Of a stretch of 64,000 nucleotides of DNA, positions 48,501 through 58,639 are shown piece by piece. Each line of letters starts with the position of its first letter. The stretch's first letter is position 1. The position numbers and the translations under genes are program-made. Below the pieces are notes generated by a model that was not told the DNA's origin, searched no databases, and saw only the letters and a program-made list of their open reading frames with translations. Source of the stretch: Cryptomeria japonica (lineage: Eukaryota; Streptophyta; Pinopsida; Cupressales; Cupressaceae); assembly GCF_030272615.1 (NCBI RefSeq), contig NC_081409.1, positions 613,104,755 through 613,168,754 on the forward strand. The letters are read 5' to 3'.

Positions 48501-49187
48501 CATGTAATGAGTTGGCATATTTGCCTCAACATCCTCTCCTAAAATTTGGCAGAGTGACCAGTATAATCCCTTGGCTCTAAGGTTGAACAGATTTAAGGAG
48601 AAAGGCTCCATAGTATTGGGTCCTACAAATGTTAATCCACCTATCTTCACAAAGAATTCTTTAAGAGGTCCACTCCTAAGGTGATTCCTCTGTGCATTGT
48701 AAACCTGAGCTAGTGATTTAAAATTGATGGGTTCTAAAAAATTGGAAAATTCACTAAGCCCAAAAGCATTTCTAAACTTGTCATTATTAATCTCAATGAG
48801 GGTTTTTCCATTTATGTCCCTAATACTCTTTGTAGTGGGGTCATAATTGTGTGCAACCTGAGTCAGAAGGTCCACATCCATGAACACTCCAGGAACTATC
48901 AATTTTCCTACATCTAACTCCCAAATGCTATTCATTGGAGCTGGGGAATGTCTCATGCCGAATTTGACCTTGAAAAGACCCAACCCAGACAATCCTATCT
49001 ATGGGTCTGTCAGCCAATTGCCTTTGTCGTACAATCCTTCTCCTATTTTCAGGCGAGGAGCTCTTGGTACTAATTTTTTTACCTTAGCAGCCACATTAGT
49101 TGACAAGGTCAACTGTTCTAGGAAATCATCACAAATCGCCCTTTCTTGGTAATTAACCTTTCCTGAGAACTCCCTTTTAGGTGCCAT
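45567..49187 (-). pseudogene. LTR-encoded ~1,206-residue protein, copy in 5' LTR
   Basis: 3,621 nt in a single frame from ATG at 49187 to the stop at 45567, with no frameshift. In-frame stops are at 48999 (CAG in the other LTR), 48207 (TGA; TGC there), 47241 and 46503 (TAG; GAG there), 46290 (CAG there), and one TAG near 46114 shared with the other LTR. The two LTRs are damaged at different codons, so an intact ancestral frame can be inferred. Conserved landmarks shared with the plus-strand relative at 21002-24159 are SIWELDVGKLIVPGVF, YDYASYV, HNWGDMY and VYGLRGTPFLLP. C-terminal heptad-like sequence (VLETAKF...KEAKEKVDLQVKLE) suggests a coiled coil. A basic GKRKIL/PKRQR pair might be a nuclear signal. 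No known catalytic motif is visible. Roles could be regulatory or particle-associated; this is open. Confidence 0.78.
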
Positions 49188-49519
49188 CTTAAAACTACTA
49201 GGCAAGCACTTAATTAGTAACCACACAGTTATGTAACAGATCAAAACCCCAATTGAAACAAACTGTCAAGTAATTGCTAAGCAAGAGTACAAGAGACCAG
49301 GTTCTTGGCTCGAAGAATTCTGCTCTGCACCTGAAAAAATCTACTCCACACCGGCTTCTCTACAACAGATCTTCAAAATGATGTCTTCATTCAATTGATA
49401 CGAGATCATATACGGTAGTCGGGCTCTTAACTGCGACATTGATACCGTATGCTTCGGTTGTCCCTTCAGAATTGAATTGATAGAAGAATTCAAAAATTTC
49501 GCTCCAACGGGTCATAACA

Positions 49520-51090
49520 CACCTGTGTATTTTCCTTTTTGCTCTTTTGCCATTTCGCAGAGCATAACATCCTTGCATGTTCATCTAGCGAAACTATGCT
49601 GGCCGTTACATCAATGCAAACTTGCACTGCTTTTACCCTTTTATTTTTCCTCATCTGGAAACAAGCTAAAAATCCTTTCGCTACTTCGCAGAGAGTAGCC
49701 AACGTGCACTTTAACCCAGCGAAGCCACACCATTCGTCTGATTAGATGGAACTTGATCAGTCTTTATCTTCGTTTGATCTCTTTTCCTTAATGTCGGGCC
49801 CTACCTTCTTTTTGCCACTTCGCGGGCTTTAATCCTGAAGCATTTTCCTTTCGTGAAGCCACGACAAGCGTTAGATGGAACTTTAACCACTTGGCCTTTA
49901 ACCCTGACCGGGACCATCAACCCATTTAGCTAAAAATCCTTTCGCTATTTCGTAGGGCTTAATCCGCTTCCATCTTTGGGCCATGAAACAACGAGAAGCA
50001 TTGGATCAATCTTGAGATGAACACCTTTTAAGTGGGACCTTTATCCAGGTATTACATACCCCACTTGTTTACTGGTTAATAAATGCCACGTGGCACTCGA
50101 CCATTAGCCCTGGAAGCTCCTTTGGGTTCAGTTCTGAATTAGCCATGTGTCATACTTCAACATTTCCACATAACCACCGGTTACACATAAGCGAGCCCAT
50201 AATTTCTTTTAAAACCATGTTTCATCCAACACATCACCAGCGAGCCCCACAAGAAACAACAAATGCCATTCCATGTCATGTCGGACATAACCTCTCTTTG
50301 TCTTTCACCATTTCCTGGGCCTTAATCTTTGGTTAGTTTGTAGCCATGAAGCAACGAGAACCCTTGGATCAAAACAAAGTTGCTCATCTTTTACCTTTAT
50401 GCCTTACCTGTCCTTTGGGCCCACTAGCTCTTTCGCCATTTTGCAGGCCTTAAAGTAGTAGCATCTTACCTTTGTGAATTTATGCGAGCTGTCAGATCTC
50501 AAAAACTTGCATGATACTTAACAGCTTACTTAAAACCGACGGATGTGGGTCTTCTGACTCATCTTTATCCACCTGGCATTCGGTCATTCCTGAACTGACG
50601 TGTCAATTTCTTACTTGTCATCTCAGCCAGCTGGACTTCCTGCTTGGAATGCCATGTCATTTCACCATTTCGCGAAAGATATCTTGTGAGTACCTTCCTC
50701 CTGTGAAACCATGCTGGCCGTTAGATCTCGGGGACCTGCACATCTGTTATGCCTTTTTAGTAACCTCTTTTGCCCGAGCCCAAAAACCTTTCGCTATTTC
50801 GCGAAGAATAAACTGTGAGCATCTCTTGGCCAGGAAACAATGAAAGCCATCGATTTCTTTTAATCTTGATCGCCTTTTAGCCATGGAAAGTCTCCACTGC
50901 TGGGTCTTGCCAAACCTCTTGGCCATTTTGCAAAAGGTAACTTACCTACTTATTTCAGCTGCGAATCAATGTGAGCCGTTGGATTCAAAACGAGATGGGG
51001 TCTCGTTAAGCTGGCCGCCAATACACATAGTCAAGCCTACTTTTGCTTTTTGCTATCTTGCAGAGCATAATGCACCCGCAACTCCGCCTA
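49520..51090 (-). repeat. CpG-rich ~125-bp tandem array in 5' LTR (U3)
   Basis: It is the counterpart of 35600-37150, with the same unit order and the TTTCGCTATTTCGCGAAG-type landmarks (for example near 50790). It begins about 330 bp upstream of the ORF start. Confidence 0.75.
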
Positions 51091-51452
51091 ACGAAACAGC
51101 GAAAGGCATAGATTAATCTGAGAGTTGCACGACACTTATAGGACCCGACAAAATTTAGGAAAAGGCATAAGTGATAGGTATAAATTTTTTCAATTAATTA
51201 GAGACCGCCTAGGCAAGTAACAAAGGGGGGACACTTTACATGACTTAGAGACCCATTACTTAAGTGAATAAATTAATGCAGAAATAGAAGCCAGAGGGTT
51301 TTTTATCAGACATTTGAGCGATTAAAAACTAAACCCTTAACCCTTAAAGACCTAGAATAGATTTGAAGCAATTAAAAGCTTACTTGACCCAAAAATTTTA
51401 AAACTTAGCCAATCATGGGAAAAGAAAACCCATTTCTTAAACAGTGATAACA

Positions 51453-53777
51453 CATTGCCTTCTAATACTTCACCTGCAACTCTATCATCTTTGTCATCAT
51501 CCCATGCATGTCGATTGACATTTTTAAAATCCTTCATATATTCTGTGCAAAATCCCATGGCCTCTTGCATTGAATATCCCTCAGACATGCTACCTTCTGG
51601 TTTTGCCCTAGTACAGACAATTTTTTTCAAAACCTTCATATATCATTCTATAGGATATATCCATCTCGTTCTTATTAGGCCATAATGCTCTAGTTCATAT
51701 TCTAGATGTATCAAAAGATGCATAGAAATGTTAAAGATTGCTGCTGGAAATTCTTGTTCCAATAGACAAAGGAAATCAACAACCTCCTCCCTCAAACTAT
51801 CAAAGTTTGAAGGATCTAATACATGTAAGCTCATTCTCTTTAATATTAGGCCCAACCTTATAATTTCCAATCTTGGCCCCTTTGCCAAACTTGATATATT
51901 TACCACAATAGGTAAGATATTATCGATTATGGCATGATAGTCATGGGTTTTGAGGCCTCTTAATCTATTAATGTCAATTTGGCTTCTGATGCTACTACTT
52001 ACATACCTAGTGGGAAGGCGAGTTTGAGACATCAACTGTAAGAATTGTGCATGTTGTTCCTTTGTCCAAACGTAAGGAGCACCAGGTTTTCTATATTTTT
52101 CATTATCATATTTTTCAACCCAAATATTTTGACGAATCTTTATTTCTCGAAAGTCTTCATGTGATGAAACAGTATCTAAGGCACCAAAAAGAGTTTCTAT
52201 AATAGCATAGGCTATATTTTTCTCGATATGCATAAAGTCAACAGTATGCCTAATGGCTATATCCTTAAAGTATGGCAACTTATACAACATGCACAACTGT
52301 TTTACATCGCTTTCGTTACATAGATCATTTATACTACCTGCAATCCCATCATTTTCAATAAATGACATTCTTTTATGTCCATGCTCAATAATGTAATCAC
52401 CTGTTATTAGCAATGATGCTTCATGATTCTCTTTTTGACCATTGAAATGTGTTTTTTGCTGACGATATGGATGATCCATTTTAAGGTAAGCACGATGTCC
52501 ATAATAAATACACTTACACAAACTTCTTGAGTGCCTCACAAAATCCTTAAAGTTGCAAGCAGGATATCTATGGTATCCATGAATAGAGAGACTAGATAAT
52601 GTGTCATACATAGGAAGATCATGAATCATAAACAATAAGGAATCTCTTAAAGTGAATTTGATTGAATGACCATCCCTTAAAGATTTAATTGCTCCAATTC
52701 CTTTCCACAATTCCATTAGCTCATCATACAATGGTTCTAGATAAGCATCTATTATTTCTGAAGTCACACTTTTCTTTCTTGGTATAATCAATGATAACAT
52801 TAAGAAAAATGGTTTAGTTGCTAACCATGGAGGAAAGTTATAATTTATTAGAAACATTGGCCAAGTTGACCATTTAGTACTTTGATAGGAGAATGGGTTC
52901 ACCCCATCTAGAGCCAAACCCAACCTTATATTACGAGGATCTTGAGAAAAATAGGCCATCTATTATCAAATTCCATCCACGTCCTTGAATCAGGCACATG
53001 TCGTTGTTTCCCATCAATGCTCTTATTTTGGGCATGCCACTGCATAAGTTCAACAATGTCTCTACACCTATACATTCAGAGTAATCATGGGATTATCATA
53101 AAGTGGCGATGAACTTTTCTAGGAATCGCAGCTGATTTGAACCCTTGTGTATACCTCGCTTCATGACATTTCGGACATTCACTGTCGCTTGCAAGATTTT
53201 TGTGAAATAATACACAACCATTCACATGTGTAGCTATTTTCATACCCCAAGCTGAGCTTACTGATTTGATTTTTACATTGACAGTCAACTTGTAAAAATG
53301 AACTTAATAATGTCAATAACTGATCTACACTCTTATTTGTCCAACCATGCGCCACTTAGCATAAACTGGCTTTAAATCATCCTCCATTGACTTGGTCCAA
53401 TCATCTCTTAGACCCTCATTCAACATTCTATCAACTTCAAACCCTTCGTTAAACATTTCTTCCTCTTCATCTAGGTTTGGTGCCACTTCATCTATGTTTG
53501 CTGCCACTTTGTTTATGTTTGTTGCCTCTTCATCTCTCATAGTCTGCAATTCTATCATATCTTCATAATAATTGTAATCCCAAGGGCTTATACCACTATG
53601 CCCACAACTTATCATATGTCGATAGATCACATTTCTTTTTTTCACCTTTCCACCAAGACAATCATTAAATGGACATGGATATTTGTCCAAGATCCTCTCA
53701 TTAGCTACTCTTTCATCACGTACATGATTTGCTCTGTAGTCAACCTTTGACACTAATCCATCTATAATATTCTGCAT
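51453..53777 (-). pseudogene. CACTA TNP2 transposase, N-terminal and catalytic part
   Basis: Coding starts near 53777 with a transposase-associated zinc-finger-like domain (CPFNDCLGG...HMISCGH) and an acidic linker. An exon near 53290-53085 follows with GCVLFHKNLASDSECPKCHEARY. Next come WHAQNKSIDGKQRHV (about 53000) and, after a one-base shift, 52959-51643 with RLGLALDGVNPF, TWPMFLINYNFPPWL, NHPFRRQ-like DHPYRQQKTHFNG, DFMHIEKNIAYAI and GLKTHDYHAII. These are signature sequences of the Tnp2/Transposase_21 family. A DUF4218-like part follows (ISMHLLIHLEYE; WIYPIE; AKPEGSMSEGY). TGA at 51643 and two TGAs near 53080 stand where relatives have Arg. The frame runs to E-G-N at 51458, where the gypsy-type element enters; the C-terminus is at 30704-29705. 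Confidence 0.88.
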
Positions 53778-53783
53778 TCTAGT

Positions 53784-53870
53784 ATTGTTTTGAGATCTAT
53801 CTTACATTTTGAGACCGTAATAGAAAGAAGAGGATACAATGAGTCATTGTTTTGAGATCTATCTTACATT
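53784..53870. repeat. 25-bp direct repeat, two copies 62 bp apart
   Basis: ATTGTTTTGAGATCTATCTT and the next five bases occur at 53784-53808 and 53846-53870, identical. They lie immediately upstream of the recognised TNP2 start, in probable 5' leader sequence. Confidence 0.85.
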
Positions 53871-54317
53871 CATTTGAAGTTTACCTACTAAGAGTGGAAT
53901 ATGTGTGTGTTTCCTATCAGCTTACTTTCAGCAATGAGGGTTTCAAATTACCTCTGAATTTGCTACGGAGGGTCCCACTGACTTCAAATTTATTGCAAAA
54001 AACTCCGATTTCCTTGCTCGCCTTTTCAAAAGTCTCCAGGTCCTATCCAAACATGCTTTATCACCCATGCAAGTGCTTCAATACATGTCCATGATAATAA
54101 CAAACACAAAAAATAATCCAAAGATGACACATTCAAGTAACTAGTGATATTCAATGATGACACATTAATGATTTATACTCTGATGCAAAGAAATTCAAAT
54201 ACAACATAATCATGAAAGTTTTGTTTAATACATAGATTTATGCAAGATTGAAATCTCATTTTATATATCTTACTATCGACGTAATCATTGCACTTTATTT
54301 GGTGCAAGTGCTAGTTA

Positions 54318-54723
54318 TTTTGTGGATGACTAATGGAAAGCAAATAGAAGCTATGCACTTTATAGAGAGCTTCCAAATGTTTGATGGCTGCTCCTTCTGA
54401 AATCAAAAGCAACAAGAAAAGTGTAGAGTGGATTTTAGAGTAAGTTATCAAGCACTGCAATGACGAGTGGATTATTTATGGACTCATCAGAGCTCTTCCC
54501 ATTTCAAATGAAAATTTTAAGCTCAAGAAAATGATGCTGCTAAAGAGTATTTCCTCATATGTTCACAATGAGTCAATTGTGTAGGCACAAATAATGGTAC
54601 ATCATGGATTTTGGTCATGTTATAACTCCATATCTGGCTTTTGTGGATGACTAATGGAAAGAAGATAAAAGCTATGCAATTTACAGGGCGCTTCCAAATG
54701 TTTGATGGCTACTCCTTCTGAAA
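54318..54723. repeat. 85-bp direct repeat, copies 321 bp apart
   Basis: 54318-54402 and 54639-54723 both begin TTTTGTGGATGACTAATGGA and end GGCT(G/A)CTCCTTCTGAAA, with about nine differences. It is non-coding, in the CACTA 5' region. Confidence 0.8.
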
Positions 54724-57700
54724 GTATACTTGGATATTGAATAGATATAATGATTTTTTTTTGACACTCAAGAGAGAACTTATCGATAGATTGTACATTT
54801 TGGCTAATGGGAAGATTCTTGATGACTATTCTATGCACGTTAAAAGAATTCCATCCCTTAACTATTACTTTCATTCTTGACATAATTTCTGTCAAACTTG
54901 ATTACTTTATCTAAACTTATGAAAAAATGTAGAGATTCCATAAAGTAGCCGCACCTACAAATATTACAATTTCAAAATATGGAGAGCTTAAGTCTTAAAT
55001 GACACAAAATCAGTGACAAAGATGATAAATAGACTTGCTATGATAGACATGATGGAAAGCTACAAAGTATAAAGGACACATATCATAGTCACATGGAAAC
55101 ATACAAAAAATGTAGTCATGCTTCACATAAGAATCAAGGCAATCAATTCATTATTACATGGGGCGACAACATGATCAATGATCATAACTACAAATCAGCT
55201 ATACAAAACATGGAGAAAAGCTAAAGAACAGTTATGAAGGTTTGAAGAGTTTTCTCCCTCAAAATAATGTTGTAGAGAAACACAGTCTAAGCACAAAGAA
55301 GCAATCAAAATCAGTTTTGACAGTCATTAATAGGTAGCATCTAGGGGCATCAAATGATAATCCTTATTGTTGAAAGTCAAGGAAAAGATATGAGAAGATT
55401 GATCCAAGATCTTGTTGGTAAACATAAATTCAAAATGACAACCAAACATCAATGTGATAGAGCTTAAGACTCAAAGATCACAATGATTTTAATGATATTC
55501 TTTGTCAAACCTTGATATGAACAACCCAAGAGGAATGGTAATCATAAAAAAGTCTTGAGACACAAAGCAGTTAAATCTCAAAAGAGCAAGGCAAATATAG
55601 TCATAACATTCATCTTCCCAAAGGAGCAATAGAGATTCCAAGAAACACAAAGCCACCATCAACGAGCTTCCAAAGACTATTAAAATGTACAAGGGTCACA
55701 CGCAGTCCTATTATGACTGTCATTATGGTCCTTCCAAGATAGACCCAGTGATGACAAAAGAGATATATGAGGTCATGATCAAGTCTACTCAAGGTGTAGA
55801 CAAGGTTAGGATAGTATTAGGACATAGTTACAACCATTAAGACAATAAGATAAATCATAGAATGGTCATAAGGGAGATTTATTTAATGATTTAAAAGAAG
55901 AACTCAGCCCCACGAGACAGAGAAACAATAGTCAAGATATCAAAGAGAAGAACACTTAGTTAGCAAGAAGATGGAGATCATTATCTTTATAGAATAGAGG
56001 TCATAGAGCAACACACACTTAGGTATGATCAAAGACACTCAAAACATTTAAGAGAAAAGTCAATGATCAAGTAATGAAGGTCCAAACCTAAAGCATCTAC
56101 AATGGATATCACAACTAAAGAGAAAAGTAGCTAAAGGCATAAAAGAGATATCTATTGCAATGCATACGGGGGCAGTTAAGTTGATTGCTCAAGAGGGACA
56201 ATCAATATAATCATGGTAGTAATGTTATATTGATTTAAAAGTCTAAAAGGTTGACAAGATAAAATTAGTTAGTCACTGTTATTGAACAATTGTAAACAAC
56301 AAAGGTTGTCTATTAATTTTTTATATGAATGTTTTAGTAAAATCTCTTTGTTTGAAGGGTAGACTAGAACAATCTAGAGCAAGATTGAGCAACAATGCCA
56401 TAAGAACAAGGATTGCAATATTTGTTAGGACAAAAGACTCTTAGTAATCTTACAGTCGCGAAGCCAAAATAACAATAGCAAAGGACAACAATTTGCAATC
56501 AAGGCACAAAATAACAGTGCAAAGTCACAAGGGATTCTCAACCTTAAAGAGAAGCACTGTCAAACCCAAAGAGAGCAGCACACTGAAGTTTCTAGAATTA
56601 AGTAAGAGTTTTATATTTACATAAAAATTCATACATACCAAGATAGTGGCCCAAAGGATAGTCTAACACAGAGAAATAGAGCCTTCATAAACTGTAGATA
56701 TAATGGTTCTTCTTGTCAATAACAAGAGCATTCATGGCCATACAACTATTTGATGTCATGGTTAGATAAAGAGAAAACATAAATGAGCAATTACTATTAT
56801 TTTATGGTGGTATTATTTTGGGGGTTTGTTGTTGCCCTACTATCGACTATGGATAGGGGTGGGTGGATTCAAAGATCCTCCCCTTATTCCTCTCTCCCAA
56901 GACCTTGACTCCCTGCTACATAGATTGAATTCAAGGGAACCCAATTGATATAGGAGGGGGTGCCAATGATCAATATCCTCTCTAGGTGGGTAGTTTATCT
57001 AATACAAAAAATTTATTTGAAGTTTTATAATTCAAAAACACAGAAATGTACAATACCTATGTTTGCCAATGTCTTCCTTTGGTCTTCTTCTACCGTGTTC
57101 AGTTTGCAGAGTGTAGATAAAGACCACTTTCTGCTTTCCTATTTTTTCCACAACAAAGTTTTGATTACAATGAACAACATTCCAATGTCATTGGTATGGT
57201 TTCCATAACTCCTCTTACTCCGGCTTTTGATCAAAATTCTGATTTCGCGCTAATTTTTTTCCTTGGCGGGAGTCATTTTTTTTTGGAAACAAATTAGCCT
57301 TTCGATGTCTTAGGCTTTTGAGGTAATTTTTTTATTTATTCTTTAAAGAATGCAAAACCTTTTAAAATTTCAATTATGACCTTGAAATCTATATATGCTA
57401 TTTTTAATCTAGATAGATGAAAAATGGGTGACAATAAAAAAGGGGTATTCTGCAATAAAAAATATAATGCAATTTTGATAAACAATAAGATGTATATATA
57501 CATATATATTTATTGGAATATATATATACAATTAGAATAATTTTTAATTTTTAATTTAAGATAACATAAAGAATAATTTAAATATTTAAGGTAAAATATT
57601 TATTTTGTCTTCAAAAATTGTTTCAAATCCAATTGAAATTGTTATACTTTTATTCTTATTATATTTTTAATAGAAATAAAAAATATAATATAATACATCT

Positions 57701-57835
57701 ACTAATAAAATAATTTATTATTTATAAATAAAAATAATATTTAAATAATAAATAATTTACAAACAAAAATATTAGGATCAATTTTTTATATCATTTCCAC
57801 AAGTACCTAATTTCTTTAAGAGAAGAGCCAGACAA
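54724..57835. other. CACTA 5' region without recognised genes
   Basis: A/G-rich sequence (about 54900-56700) and then AT-rich sequence. No frame shows family motifs. A GC-richer patch at 57060-57290, before the right subterminal repeats, could be the TNP2 promoter/leader, by position only. Confidence 0.4.
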
Positions 57836-58065
57836 TTATCTAGTCATTTATTTAGTTGTTTATTTAGTCATTTATTTAGAATTTCTCTATCATCTATCAA
57901 ATTGGTCATTTATTTAGTCATTTTTATTTGTGTGATCTCACCCGATGACCAAATTAGTCATTTATTTAGTCATTCATAGCTTTCTTGTAAAAAATTACTA
58001 AAATTTGGTCTTGTGACTAAAAATTTTGGTCACGTAGTCATTTATTGGCCATATTTCTACTAGTG
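57836..58065. repeat. CACTA right terminus and subterminal repeats
   Basis: CATTTATTTAGTCATTT-type units (57842-57970), then AAAATTTGGTC in both orientations, then GTCATTTATTGGCC and the terminal TACTAGTG ending at 58065. The same core words occur at the left end, so the two subterminal regions match. Confidence 0.85.
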
Positions 58066-58068
58066 AGA

Positions 58069-58115
58069 AATTTTTGAACTGTTGGCGAGAGAGGAAATTT
58101 ATTGGAAGGATAAAT
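58069..58115 (+). pseudogene. LINE ORF2 continuation beyond the CACTA element
   Basis: After one AGA copy the LINE frame continues as EIFELLAREEIYWKDK, the conserved 'LL.REEIYW..K' stretch that precedes the reverse transcriptase in plant LINEs. It loses similarity within about 50 bp, so the RT domain is deleted or too decayed. Confidence 0.75.
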
Positions 58116-58371
58116 TGTTAATGCCATGCCAAATCCATTAAAACCTCTATTTTTTTCTAAAAGAGGCAAAGGAAGAAAAAGTGGAGGAATACACTCCTAT
58201 AGAGGGTATTGACAAAGTTTGTAAAGAATACCAAAGTAAATATAAACCCTTCAAAATTAAAATATCTTTTTATTGGTTTCTAAAACATCATTGATATAAC
58301 TTTAAGAAAAGAACCCTAGATGGTAATAAAAATAATCGAAAGAGATTTTTTTTTGCAACAAAACATAGGTA

Positions 58372-58520
58372 AGTTGAATGCTCCCACATTTGATGGAAGC
58401 AACAATATTTCTATTGGGACTTGGCTATAAAAATTACAAAACTTATTTTATTTAGACCTATGGAGGAGGAAGATGCTAAATAATATTTATAAGATGTTGC
58501 TTATGGTTGGTGACACCTTA
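58372..58520 (+). pseudogene. Retrotransposon gag relic
   Basis: The translation gives KLNAPTFDGSNNISIGTW, a stop, then KLQNLFYLD and after a one-base shift PMEEEDAK. The pattern 'P.FDGS.....W..KL..YF.L.PM.E..A' is the start of a gag domain common in plant retrotransposons. The rest is lost among stops. Confidence 0.5.
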
Positions 58521-58639
58521 TTTATAAGAGGATCAATTGAAAAGGTATGATCAATAATTTTATTGAACATTCTAGAGGGAAGAAAAGAGTTCTTTTGTAT
58601 CTTACAAAGGAGTGAATGAGATATATTTTTTAAAACTAG

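Larger units (their letters stand above)
30705..51452 (-). mobile_element. Gypsy-type LTR retrotransposon with giant, ORF-bearing LTRs (20.7 kb)
   Basis: Two direct repeats of 6,809 bp (30705-37513) and 6,830 bp (44623-51452) flank a 7,109-bp interior with gag-pol on the minus strand. In element orientation the LTR reads TGTTATCACT...GAGAACAACA; the 3' copy has decayed to TATTATC...AACAATA. Target duplications are CATTC (30700-30704) and CATTG (51453-51457), one mismatch. The primer site is adjacent to the 5' LTR. It splits the CACTA TNP2 gene; joining the flanks with a single target copy keeps that gene in frame (N-G-C-R-F). Dual RNase H places it near the plant Tat lineage of Ty3/gypsy by established knowledge. 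Exact subfamily is not assigned. It is non-functional in its present form. Confidence 0.92.
44623..51452 (-). repeat. 5' LTR (6.8 kb) of the gypsy-type element
   Basis: It is the better-preserved boundary: element-orientation start TGTTATCACTG and end AACAACA. It contains the array (about 51090-49520), the ORF (49187-45567) and TTATAAATGG (45468-45459) in the same order as the 3' LTR. Confidence 0.9.
18181..58065 (-). mobile_element. CACTA (En/Spm-type) DNA transposon, 39.9 kb with nested insertions
   Basis: The left end is CACTAGTACAAAAA. The right end is the inverse complement of CACTAGTAGAAATA, giving a 14-bp terminal inverted repeat with two mismatches. It is flanked by the 3-bp duplication AGA (18178-18180 and 58066-58068), the length expected for CACTA elements. 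Subterminal arrays of TTTAGTCAT-type repeats lie inside both ends. Two minus-strand gene remnants are present: TNP2 transposase and a Transposase_24/TNPA-like gene. Much of the length is later insertions: the gypsy-type element at 30705-51452, the TRIM at 28202-28545, and LTR-type DNA between about 19.7 and 26.9 kb. Removing the element and one AGA restores the LINE frame. It is non-autonomous now. Confidence 0.93.
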
